Below, piece by piece: positions 1-6,337 of a DNA stretch of 8,543 nt. The translations under genes were made by a program, and so were the position numbers. Numbering within the stretch: the stretch's first letter is position 1; each line of letters opens with the position of its first letter. The notes under the pieces were generated by a model. It was not told the origin of the DNA, made no database searches, and saw only the letters and a program-made list of their open reading frames with translations. This DNA comes from Actinomycetota bacterium (GTDB taxonomy: Bacteria; Actinomycetota; UBA4738), in assembly GCA_013816105.1 (NCBI GenBank), contig JACDEY010000030.1, forward strand, positions 1 to 8,543, written 5' to 3'.

Positions 1-188
1 ACAGCGTCAACCCAGTCCGTCGAAACGACGAGCACAAGGACCACCAGCCCCACGACCTCGGTCCGGGGGCGTTGCAGCAGGATCACGAACACCGGGATGG
101 ACAGGATTCGGATCAGCGAGATCAGGTTCGGGACCGTCGCGATCCGGTCGAGGGATGGATCCCCGGCCGATGCGGGTCGGGAGGGCAC
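1..188 (-). CDS. CDP-alcohol phosphatidyltransferase family protein, N-terminal part (cut by window edge)
   Basis: Members of this family are integral membrane enzymes that transfer a phosphoalcohol from a CDP-alcohol, usually CDP-diacylglycerol, to a second alcohol; PgsA and cardiolipin synthase are examples. Only 62 codons are visible. After about 18 polar residues comes a PNLISLIRILSIP segment (residues 20-32), the typical start of the first membrane helix. A second hydrophobic stretch (45-55) leads into STDWVDA (56-62), matching the start of the D-x2-D-G-x2-A-R catalytic motif. The two visible Asp are D58 and D61, and the usual Gly is Ala62. The start is taken as GTG at 188, because no ATG, GTG or TTG lies between it and the conserved PN segment. 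The frame is open back to the stop codon of the upstream gene, and the ribosome site (GAGAG right against the GTG) is poor. It lies 48 bases after the ferritin-like gene on the same strand, so the two are probably co-transcribed. The exact substrate cannot be told from this fragment. Confidence 0.78.
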   Translation of the reverse strand, partial: MPSRPASAGDPSLDRIATVPNLISLIRILSIPVFVILLQRPRTEVVGLVVLVLVVSTDWVDA

Positions 189-236
189 CTCTCGGATGCT
201 AGCAGGGGCGTTGGGCCCGGCCCGGCCGACGACCGC

Positions 237-1130
237 TCAGGTCCGGAAGGCGGCCAGAGGCGCAGCCACCCGCATCTTCTCGAAGTCTGGGCCCATTCGG
301 GCTATCGCCTCTCCCCGCGCCCTCGCCGCCAGTCGCGAGCCGGCGAACCCGGGGAGCTGGGCGATCGTCTCGTCCATGTCTTCCGCGGCCGCCCGGCCGT
401 CGTCTCCGTTGAACAGCCAGGCGATGACGAAGTCCGTCTCCCACTGGGGGCGCACGCCGGTGCCGGCCGGAGCCCACAGATGGTCGAGCGTCCATCGTAC
501 GGCCCTTGCCGTGCCAAGACTGCGCGCGAGCCGCATCCTCGCCTGCGCGCGATAGAAGGCGAAGTGACGGCGCTCATCCTTGATGATCCTGGTGAGCAAG
601 TCGACCAGGACCGGGTGGTTCGTTCGGGCGATGAGGCGCTCGTACGCGCCGAGCGTCGACAGCTCGTTGATCGCGCCCCAGGTCATGTGGAGGGCCACGA
701 AGTCCCGAAACACCATCGAGCCGAGGAGGGTGGCCAAGTGCGACGCGTGGCCCTTGCCCAGGAGCCTCCGCCGGATCCAGGAGTTGCGGCCGACCCGCGA
801 TGGAAACGGTGCATCGGCCCAGACCTCCTCCCTGTCGGGGCCGAGATCGAAGCCCGCCTCCCCCAAGAAACGGCTGAACGCCTCCCCGTGCCAGAGCTCC
901 TCGTAGACCCAGCAGGACAGGAAGGCCGTCACCTCGGGGTCATGCGCCGCGCGCGTCGCGAGCAAATCGCGAAGGAATACGACCGTGTGCGTCTCGATGT
1001 CCATCATGTAGGTGAGACACCGGGCCTCCTCGGCAGGAAGGGGATGCTCGGCCACGCGGTGCCAGGCGAGCCCGGTCAGGTCGACCCTGCCAGAGGCCCT
1101 CAGGTACTTGTCGAGGTCGAATTCCTTCAT
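237..1130 (-). CDS. ferritin-like diiron domain protein (acyl-ACP desaturase-like fold)
   Basis: This 297-residue soluble protein carries the full ligand set expected of a four-helix diiron centre. E46 lies in DIETHT and E78/H81 in YEELWHGE on the first helix pair. E156 lies in INELST and E186/H189 in KDERRHF on the second pair. The two E-x-x-H motifs are about 108 residues apart. This pattern matches ferritin-like and acyl-ACP desaturase-like proteins, which bind two irons and use O2 or peroxide; the substrate here is unknown. There is no signal peptide or membrane segment. The start is ATG at 1130, with GGGAG seven bases upstream. The open frame runs further upstream, but that part overlaps the divergent YihY gene and is not protein-like for this family. 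It probably heads a short operon with the phosphatidyltransferase, which would suit a lipid-linked oxidation, though this is inference. I recall similar 'ferritin-like domain' proteins in actinobacteria, none of known function. Confidence 0.82.
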   Translation of the reverse strand: MKEFDLDKYLRASGRVDLTGLAWHRVAEHPLPAEEARCLTYMMDIETHTVVFLRDLLATRAAHDPEVTAFLSCWVYEELWHGEAFSRFLGEAGFDLGPDREEVWADAPFPSRVGRNSWIRRRLLGKGHASHLATLLGSMVFRDFVALHMTWGAINELSTLGAYERLIARTNHPVLVDLLTRIIKDERRHFAFYRAQARMRLARSLGTARAVRWTLDHLWAPAGTGVRPQWETDFVIAWLFNGDDGRAAAEDMDETIAQLPGFAGSRLAARARGEAIARMGPDFEKMRVAAPLAAFRT

Positions 1131-1181
1131 CAGCCGCTCCCGTTCGCGTGCGAAGCGTATTCGCCGCCCTCCCGCGTCCGG

Positions 1182-1187
1182 ATTATC
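1182..1187 (-). promoter_or_regulatory. possible -10 element for the ferritin-like gene
   Basis: On the minus strand this reads GATAAT, five of six bases of the TATAAT consensus, in an otherwise GC-rich 123-base divergent spacer. It lies 52 bases before the ATG at 1130. The matching -35 region is poor (TTCGCC or TTTCGC at 18-19 bases), so this is a weak, position-based call. Confidence 0.25.
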
Positions 1188-1214
1188 CGTCCTGCGGCCT
1201 ACCGGGCGAAAGGA

Positions 1215-1241
1215 CCCCAGGGTACGGACCGCCCCTTGGGG
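1215..1241 (+). promoter_or_regulatory. inverted repeat in the leader of the YihY-family gene
   Basis: CCCCAGGG at 1215-1222 can pair with CCCTTGGGG at 1233-1241, giving eight base pairs with one bulged T and a 10-base loop. It ends 12 bases before the ATG at 1254 and includes the GGGG that could act as part of a ribosome-binding site. It could be an operator or a leader hairpin, or chance in GC-rich DNA. Confidence 0.25.
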
Positions 1242-1253
1242 AACACTGAAGGG

Positions 1254-2084
1254 ATGGCGAGCCCCGCGAAGCGCGCGGAATCTTGGGCCGCCCGCGTGGG
1301 GCGTCGGCTTCCCGGGCCTCTTCGGCGACTCGCAAAGCAGGCGGAGGGCGAGGACATCACGCTGATCGCCGCAAGCCTCGGGTTCTACGCGATCGTCTCG
1401 ATCGTCCCCCTGCTGATCATGGTGCTCTGGGTCGTGAGCCTGCTCCTCGGCGACCAGAGGGTGGAGGAGGTCGCCCGGCATGTCGGCCGCATAGCTCCGA
1501 AGAGCATCGGAGCGGACACGATGCTGCAGCGCGTGGCCGAGCTCGGAACCGGCCTCGGCGTCACGGCGATACTTGCCGGCCTGTGGCCGGCCACGTCCTA
1601 CGGATCGGGGCTCGTTCGTGCGTTCGACCGGCTGAGCGGCCGACGGGAGCGGATGAAGGGCCTGCGAGGCCGAGGCCTGGTGCTGGTGGTGCTCCTCCCA
1701 CTGTTCGTGATCGGAGGCCTGGTGGCCTCCTTCGCGGGCTCGCAGGCCGCGGGGCACGGAGTGCTCGGGCGCACTCTGGGGCTTGTGGTGGCACTCGCGA
1801 CCGGCTTCGTCGGCTCGTCCATCGCGATCGGCCTGATCTACCGCATCTTCCCTCCCCGGCCGCTACCGTGGCGCTCGATCGCGCTCGCGACCGGCGTTAC
1901 GGCGGCCGGTGTCTCCTTGCTCTCGCTGGTCTTCGTTCTATACCTGTCGCTCGGCGCCAACTTCGAGGACCACTACGCCACCAGCGGCATCACGGGCATC
2001 GTCTTGCTTGCCATCTGGCTGTTCCTGTCGAACGCCCTGCTTCTGATCGGCTACAAGATCGCGCTCGACATGCGAAACGCCTAG
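1254..2084 (+). CDS. YihY/BrkB (UPF0761) family inner-membrane protein
   Basis: A 276-residue membrane protein of the YihY/virulence factor BrkB family, whose molecular function is not settled; the old ribonuclease BN name came from a mistaken assignment. After a basic N-terminus, six hydrophobic segments fall at about 36-64, 99-123, 142-163, 173-198, 208-233 and 244-268. Family landmarks are visible: ITLIAASLGFYAIVSIVPLL near residue 35, FP at 199-200 before the fifth helix, and YATSGITGIVLLAIWLFLSN at 241-260. The last helix ends in GYKIALD, where many members have a GAE-type ending. The ATG at 1254 is chosen because the longer upstream frame crosses the opposite-strand ferritin-like gene. 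GAAGGG abuts the ATG and GGGG lies 12 bases upstream, so the ribosome site is not ideal. It stands alone, divergent from the diiron gene and convergent with the tRNA. The length is usual for the family. Confidence 0.9.
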   Translation: MASPAKRAESWAARVGRRLPGPLRRLAKQAEGEDITLIAASLGFYAIVSIVPLLIMVLWVVSLLLGDQRVEEVARHVGRIAPKSIGADTMLQRVAELGTGLGVTAILAGLWPATSYGSGLVRAFDRLSGRRERMKGLRGRGLVLVVLLPLFVIGGLVASFAGSQAAGHGVLGRTLGLVVALATGFVGSSIAIGLIYRIFPPRPLPWRSIALATGVTAAGVSLLSLVFVLYLSLGANFEDHYATSGITGIVLLAIWLFLSNALLLIGYKIALDMRNA

Positions 2085-2092
2085 CGTGCTAG

Positions 2093-2167
2093 TCGGGCCG
2101 GGGAGATTTGAACTCCCGACCTTCTGACCCCCAGTCAGACGCGCTAACCAAGCTGCGCCACGGCCCG
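2093..2167 (-). tRNA. tRNA-Pro (anticodon GGG)
   Basis: The minus strand folds into a full cloverleaf. The acceptor stem CGGGCCG pairs perfectly with CGGCCCG. The anticodon stem TCTGA/TCAGA encloses the loop CTGGGGG, giving anticodon GGG at positions 34-36, which reads CCC and CCU. The T arm GGGAG-TTCAAAT-CTCCC is perfect, and the D arm contains AGCTTGGTTAGC. The discriminator base is A, as usual for bacterial tRNA-Pro. The 3' CCA is not encoded (the genome continues CTAG). It lies between the convergent YihY gene, whose stop is 8 bases from the tRNA 3' end, and the end of the long minus-strand gene block. No clear dedicated promoter was seen in the 76 bases upstream. Confidence 0.97.
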
Positions 2168-2243
2168 ATCTACCTGCGGACAGTCTAGACCTTGCGCCGT
2201 CCTCGGCCCGGGTTCATGTGTTCGTGAGCTCTCCGGTTCTCCT

Positions 2244-2723
2244 CTAAGCATCGCCGGGGACGATCTCGATGGGCCCCGTGCAGAACTCATCGCCCGCGTT
2301 CGCGGTACAGATGCGGTACCGGCCGGCTTCGGCATCCTCGGGGATCCTCACTCGGTCCGGCCCGGGCCCACCGACGCCCACGTCGTCATGGCCGAAACCC
2401 TCCGTCAAGGCCGGCACGGTCTGGGGCGCCCCACTGTTCCCATCCGAAACCATGTCGTACAAGTACTGCCACGTGCCATCCTCGTGCCGCTCGAGTACGA
2501 ACGCGACGCCTCTCATCGTCTCCAGCGGGAACGTCAACTCGACCACCCCGCCAGTCACCGGTCGCGATGGCCGGGCCACCATCAGCTCCGGCCGCATCTC
2601 CGCGGACGGATCCGCCGGTCCGGCCCGTACAGAGGGGGCTGGAGAACCTACGGGCCATGTCCCGCAGCTCGGCGCCAGCGTGAAAGTGATGAGGGCAGCT
2701 GCCACCGTCAAGATGCGCGTCAT
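2244..2723 (-). CDS. small secreted or lipid-anchored protein of unknown function, beta-rich domain
   Basis: I do not recognise the family of this 159-residue protein. The N-terminus (MTRILTVAAALITFTLAPSC) looks like a signal peptide ending at Cys20. LAPSC is a weak lipobox, since the usual Leu sits one position too far upstream, so it may be a lipoprotein or may be cleaved by ordinary signal peptidase. A Pro/Ala/Ser-rich linker covers about 21-55. Residues 58-155 alternate short hydrophobic strands (VVELTF, GVAFVLE, DRVRI, YRICT, PIEIV) with polar turns, as in an immunoglobulin-like beta sandwich. C139 and C148 could form a disulfide outside the cell. ATG 2723 is the only reasonable start; no ribosome site is visible, and the gene begins 19 bases after the cmk-der stop. 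Translation may therefore depend on coupling to cmk-der. It is the last gene of the minus-strand block, before the tRNA. Confidence 0.7.
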   Translation of the reverse strand: MTRILTVAAALITFTLAPSCGTWPVGSPAPSVRAGPADPSAEMRPELMVARPSRPVTGGVVELTFPLETMRGVAFVLERHEDGTWQYLYDMVSDGNSGAPQTVPALTEGFGHDDVGVGGPGPDRVRIPEDAEAGRYRICTANAGDEFCTGPIEIVPGDA

Positions 2724-2742
2724 CGGTCGGTTCGACGCGGGC

Positions 2743-4929
2743 CTATCGCTGATGGTTCCTGGCCTCTGGATCCCCTGGACCTCTTTGAGCGGCTCTTTGG
2801 CCGATTCTAACGGGGGCCTTGGCGCGGAACGAGATCCGAACGGGGACGCCTTCGAAGCCGAAGGCACGCCGCAGGCGGTTCTCCAGGTACCTTCGATACG
2901 CGTTCCCAGGAACGGTGGCGCCGAAGAGCACGAAGCTCGGCGGCCCGGCGCTGACCTGGGTGCCGTACCGGATGCGGCCCACTCCGCGTGGTGGCGGATA
3001 CGAGGCCAGGGCAGCTTCGATCTCTCGGTTGACGGCCGCCGTGGGGACCCTGCGTCTCCAGGCCTCGTGGACGGCGAGCAGGGTCGGCACCACTCTCCCC
3101 ACGCCCATCCCCCGCAGCGCCGATGTCCGAACAACCGGCGTGCCCGGAAAGATCTCGAGCCGGCGGCCGAGATCGCGAAACAACCGATCCCGCTCGTCGC
3201 TCGGGACGAGGTCCCACTTGTTGAGGACCACGACGAGGCCTCGACCGGCGGCCGCCACCTGCGCCGCAATCCGCTTGTCCTCCGACGTGACCCCCTGGGA
3301 CGCGTCCACCACGAGGATCGCGACGTGGGAGCGCTCGATCGCCCGGAGCGAGCGCAGGAGCCCGTAATACTCGAGGCCCTGGGTCTTGACCTGCCGGCGG
3401 AGACCGGCGGTGTCGATGAAGCGGAGGGATCTGCCGTCGATGAGAACGACCGAATCGACCGCATCCCTTGTCGTTCCCGGCTCCTCGTGAACCACCGCCC
3501 GCTCCTCCCGCACCAGGCGGTTGAAGAGCGAGGACTTCCCGACGTTAGGGCGACCGACCAGACACGTGCGAAGCTCGGCCTCTACATGAAGTGGAGAGTC
3601 TGCTCGTGGGATCCCTTCGGCGATCCGGTCGAGAAGGTCCCCCGTCCTCCGCCCGTGCAGGGCCGAGACCGGCACCGGCTCGCCGAGCCCGAGCTTGAGG
3701 AACTCCGCGGAGTTCCTCTCGAGCGCTTCGGAGTCGCACTTGTTGGCCACCAGCAGGACGGCCGCTCCCCCTCGCTGAAGCCGGCCCGCGAGGACCGCGT
3801 CCTCCTCCGTCACCCCTGTCTGCGCGTCCACCACGAGAAGAACCAAGTCGGCGCCCTGCACCGCGCGGGCGGCCTGGCGGGCGGCTTGGGCCTCCACCCC
3901 CCTGGCGCGAGAGGTGAACCCGCCGGTATCGGTCAGGAGAAATGTGTGACCGTCCCATCCAACCTCGACCTCCACGCGATCTCGAGTGACGCCGGGGAGC
4001 TCGTCCTCTATGGCGATCTTCCGCCCGGCGAGCCGGTTGAGAAGGGTGGACTTGCCGACGTTCTGCCGGCCGATGACTGCCACGCGAGGTAGGGGGTCCG
4101 AGATCGGACCATTTTCCGAGGAAGCGATCTCCCCCACCGGCCTCCGGGTCCCTGGCGCCAGGGCCGATCGAGTGATGGCGAGGGCCTGACGGAACGTTTC
4201 CTCTCGCCCGAGTGTCGTCGTATCGAGCACGATCGCGTCGGGCGCCGGCTCCAGGGGAGTGGTCCTCGCATCGAGCGCATCTCGGCGGGTGACGATCTCC
4301 GTCTGGTCGCCGTCGACCCCTCCCCTCGTGGCCGCTCCGGTCCTTCGCTCGAGGCCGCGGCGGTGGGCGCGGGTTCCCACCGCGGCCGAGACGAAGACCT
4401 TGACGTCGGCATCCGGGAACACGGCGGTGCCGATATCCCTGCCCTCCATCACCGCCCCTTCCGCCCCCAGGTCTCGTTGACGGTTTCGAAGGACTTCTCG
4501 AAGGCGGGGGTGCCGGGACACCTCGGACACAACCGCCTCGACGTCCGGAAGCATCAAGGCGGGGGCGGGCGCGTTTCCGTCGATCAGGAGCGACGGAGGC
4601 GAGGTTGTACCAAGCTGAAACCCGAGCCCATTGGCGATGGCCGTGAGCCCGTCCTCATCGCTTACGTCGACGGATTGATCCAGAGCTCGCCGGGCGACGG
4701 CACGGTACATGAGGCCAGTGTTCACGTACGGAAGGCCGAGTTCTGTGGCGAGTCGCTCGGCCAGGGTGCTCTTTCCCGCCCCCGCCGGTCCGTCTATCGC
4801 GATGACTGGGCGAGCAACTTTCGACGCCGCTTCTTCTCTCACCCCGTAAGCATGGCAGTCCACATGTCCGTCGACGAATCCAGGCGCCAGGTTGAGGGTT
4901 TCACGTGGAAACGCTGGGAACCCCCGCAT
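2743..4929 (-). CDS. cmk-der: bifunctional cytidylate kinase / ribosome-assembly GTPase Der (fusion)
   Basis: One uninterrupted 728-residue frame carries two enzymes. The first is CMP/dCMP kinase (about 42-260), which phosphorylates CMP and dCMP with ATP. Its P-loop GPAGAGKS is at 47-54, followed by YVNTGLMYRAVA at 68-79 and GRDIGTAVFP at 163-172. The second is Der/EngA (about 281-705), a GTPase needed for 50S subunit maturation. Its first G domain has GRQNVGKS (287-294), DTGG (334-337) and NKCD (396-399). The second has GRPNVGKS (459-466), DTAG (506-509) and NKWD (570-573). A C-terminal KH-like domain follows (about 620-705). Fused Cmk-Der proteins are known in some actinobacteria, while others keep adjacent separate genes. 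The start is uncertain: ATG 4929 has GAGG seven bases upstream but adds about 40 residues before the kinase. GTG at 4842 would give the usual short N-terminus but lacks a good ribosome site. Confidence 0.95.
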   Translation of the reverse strand: MRGFPAFPRETLNLAPGFVDGHVDCHAYGVREEAASKVARPVIAIDGPAGAGKSTLAERLATELGLPYVNTGLMYRAVARRALDQSVDVSDEDGLTAIANGLGFQLGTTSPPSLLIDGNAPAPALMLPDVEAVVSEVSRHPRLREVLRNRQRDLGAEGAVMEGRDIGTAVFPDADVKVFVSAAVGTRAHRRGLERRTGAATRGGVDGDQTEIVTRRDALDARTTPLEPAPDAIVLDTTTLGREETFRQALAITRSALAPGTRRPVGEIASSENGPISDPLPRVAVIGRQNVGKSTLLNRLAGRKIAIEDELPGVTRDRVEVEVGWDGHTFLLTDTGGFTSRARGVEAQAARQAARAVQGADLVLLVVDAQTGVTEEDAVLAGRLQRGGAAVLLVANKCDSEALERNSAEFLKLGLGEPVPVSALHGRRTGDLLDRIAEGIPRADSPLHVEAELRTCLVGRPNVGKSSLFNRLVREERAVVHEEPGTTRDAVDSVVLIDGRSLRFIDTAGLRRQVKTQGLEYYGLLRSLRAIERSHVAILVVDASQGVTSEDKRIAAQVAAAGRGLVVVLNKWDLVPSDERDRLFRDLGRRLEIFPGTPVVRTSALRGMGVGRVVPTLLAVHEAWRRRVPTAAVNREIEAALASYPPPRGVGRIRYGTQVSAGPPSFVLFGATVPGNAYRRYLENRLRRAFGFEGVPVRISFRAKAPVRIGQRAAQRGPGDPEARNHQR
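4898..4912. promoter_or_regulatory. parS-like inverted repeat near the cmk-der start
   Basis: The plus strand reads GTTTCACGTGGAAAC: five-base arms GTTTC/GAAAC around a CACGTG-containing centre. One half (GTTTCAC) is a perfect parS half-site. The other (GTGGAAAC) carries one extra base. Read on the minus strand with flanks, I count 13 of 16 matches to the Bacillus parS form TGTTCCACGTGAAACA. It lies within the first codons if cmk-der starts at 4929, or in the rluB/cmk spacer if it starts at 4842. Binding by ParB is not shown. It could also be another regulator's palindrome or chance. Confidence 0.3.
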
Positions 4930-4943
4930 GGCGAATCCTCGCC
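4930..4943 (-). promoter_or_regulatory. short hairpin over the ribosome-binding site of cmk-der
   Basis: On the minus strand GGCGA-GGAT-TCGCC forms a five-base-pair stem with a four-base loop directly before ATG 4929. It contains the GAGG that would serve as ribosome site for that start. It might limit initiation at 4929 or be incidental. The rest of the 75-base spacer (4930-5004) shows no convincing promoter or terminator. Confidence 0.25.
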
Positions 4944-5004
4944 CTCCACGTCAGGTCCACGCTTGCTCCCCCTGCCACGGGACTCCCTAGCCAGGCTGCC
5001 CCAT

Positions 5005-5784
5005 CTATCGCCTCGGCCGGGGGGACGCCGATGCCAGGCCCGTCGTCGAGTGCAGCGCCCGAAGCTCGTCCGACGTCAGGGGCCGCACGGCCCCCGGGGG
5101 CAGGGACTCCAGGCGGACCCCGTCGATGCGGACGCGCACGAGGCGTCGCACGGGGTAGCCCAGGACCGCCAGCATCCTACGCACTTCGCGATTTCTGCCC
5201 TCGATCATGACGATCGAGAGCGCGGCGCGATCACGCCCCACCTGCACTCGCCCCGCACGAACGGCACGGGCGAGCCCGTCCTCGAGTTGGACGCCCGCCT
5301 CCAGCGCCCGCGCCAGGGATCTCGGGGGCGATCCGGCCACCTCGACGAGGTACTCGCGCTCGACGCCATAGCGAGGGTGCAGCAGCCGATTGGCCAGCTC
5401 GCCGTCGTTCGTGAGCAGCAGCAGCCCTTCGGAGTCCCGGTCGAGTCGCCCCACGGGGAACAGCCGCGGCCCCTCCGGCAGGAACTCCTCGAGGGTGCGC
5501 CCGGCATGCCGGTCGCGCAGCGTGGTGGTGATTCCCGGGGGCTTGTTCAGTGCGTAGTGCCGGAGCTCCGGATGCGCCGGCACCGGTGAGCCGTCCACGA
5601 CGATGCGTGCCTTCCTAGGATCCACCCTCGCCCCGAGCTCGGCCACATGCCCGTCGACCATCACCCGCCCCTCGCGGATGAGCGCCTCAACGCTTCGTCG
5701 GGACCCGTAGCCGGCGCGGGCGAGGGTGCGCTGAAGCCGCTCCTCGAGCCCGGCCTCAGCCGGAGGATGACTCGATCGCTGCAT
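5005..5784 (-). CDS. rluB: RluB-type rRNA pseudouridine synthase
   Basis: A 259-residue member of the RsuA/RluB/RluE/RluF branch of pseudouridine synthases, which isomerise specific uridines in rRNA. In this neighbourhood the usual assignment is RluB, acting on helix 89 of 23S rRNA. An S4 RNA-binding domain covers about 14-60 (ERLQRTLARAGYGSRRSVEALI). The catalytic domain starts with YALNKPPGITTT (77-88) and carries GRLDRDSEGLLLLTNDG (112-128), with D115 as the catalytic Asp. EGRNREVRRML (195-205) is also typical. The start is ATG 5784, the only start codon before the S4 domain, so the gene overlaps the end of scpB by 29 bases and has no clear ribosome site. Coupling to scpB translation is likely. 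The C-terminal 15 residues are Ser/Arg-rich and probably disordered. The scpA-scpB-rluB order is conserved in many Gram-positive bacteria. The precise target uridine is inferred from family and context. Confidence 0.93.
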   Translation of the reverse strand: MQRSSHPPAEAGLEERLQRTLARAGYGSRRSVEALIREGRVMVDGHVAELGARVDPRKARIVVDGSPVPAHPELRHYALNKPPGITTTLRDRHAGRTLEEFLPEGPRLFPVGRLDRDSEGLLLLTNDGELANRLLHPRYGVEREYLVEVAGSPPRSLARALEAGVQLEDGLARAVRAGRVQVGRDRAALSIVMIEGRNREVRRMLAVLGYPVRRLVRVRIDGVRLESLPPGAVRPLTSDELRALHSTTGLASASPRPRR

Positions 5785-6337
5785 CGTCGAGGTGAGGGGC
5801 GAGGGACGGCAGGTCGGAGACCGAGGCGAGCCCGAGGCGCTCCAGGAACTCCGACGTCGTGCCGTAATGGACGGCCCTGCCCGGGCCCTCGTCGCGCCCC
5901 ACCTCCTGGACGAGGCGGCGATCCACCAGGGTGCGGAGCACGCCATCGGAGTTCACGCCACGGATGCCCGCGATTTGGTGCCTGGTGACGGGCTGCTTGT
6001 ATGCGACGATCGCTAGGGTCTCGAGGGACGCGCGGGTGAGACGCGTGTGCCGCGAGGACAGGACGAACTGTTCGACGTAGGGCGCGGCCTCGGGATGCGT
6101 GAGCATGCGCCATCCGCCGGCCAGCGCACGGATGGTCATTCCGGAGCCCCGCTCTTCGAGGGACTCCGCCAGCTCCCGGAGGAGGTCGTCCACTTCACGC
6201 CGGGAAATCTCCACGGCCTGGGCGAGGGCGCCGGAACTCATCGGCTCGTCCGCCAGGAACAGGATCGCCTCCAGGGCCCGTCGGGTCTCGCGGCCGTCGC
6301 TGTTCACGGCCTTGTGTCCACCACTCCCGCCGTTCAC
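5756..6337 (-). CDS. scpB: segregation and condensation protein B
   Basis: This is the winged-helix kite subunit that binds ScpA as a dimer and completes the SMC-ScpAB complex, which organises and helps separate sister chromosomes. In the 193 residues, the first winged helix begins at RALEAILFLADEPMSSGALAQ (20-40). The second contains TRASLETLAIVAYKQPVTRHQIAGIRGVNSDGVLRTLVDRRLV (101-143), with the hallmark AIVAYKQPVTR. The length is normal. The start is GTG 6337, whose GTGA overlaps the scpA stop by four bases and which has GAAGG seven bases upstream. A second in-frame GTG at 6307 is possible and would drop ten Gly/Ser-rich residues. An in-frame ATG at 6391 lies inside scpA and is not favoured. 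The 3' end overlaps rluB by 29 bases. Confidence 0.95.
   Translation of the reverse strand: MNGGSGGHKAVNSDGRETRRALEAILFLADEPMSSGALAQAVEISRREVDDLLRELAESLEERGSGMTIRALAGGWRMLTHPEAAPYVEQFVLSSRHTRLTRASLETLAIVAYKQPVTRHQIAGIRGVNSDGVLRTLVDRRLVQEVGRDEGPGRAVHYGTTSEFLERLGLASVSDLPSLAPHLDDAAIESSSG

Noticed and set aside
72..1253. Long plus-strand open frame running in phase into the YihY-family gene
   Set aside because: It is antisense to the ferritin-like gene, is rich in Arg/Gly/Pro without domain signal, and recognisable YihY homology begins only at the ATG at 1254.
2168..2243. Terminator or tRNA promoter in the spacer between the secreted-protein gene and the tRNA
   Set aside because: No GC-rich hairpin with a T run and no paired -35/-10 boxes could be found, only isolated weak matches such as TAGACT.
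2269..4092. 607-codon plus-strand open frame opposite Der and the secreted protein
   Set aside because: Shadow frame from high GC content. The minus-strand frame has all Der motifs, while the plus-strand translation has no recognisable domain.
4840..4929. APGFVDGHVDCH in the proposed Cmk-Der N-terminal extension, which resembles an amidohydrolase metal-binding motif
   Set aside because: Only a dozen residues match by eye, with no surrounding amidohydrolase domain. The segment may not even be translated, so chance is the simplest explanation.
4363..5589. 408-codon plus-strand open frame opposite cmk and rluB
   Set aside because: Antisense to two genes with clear catalytic motifs; low-complexity composition typical of shadow frames.
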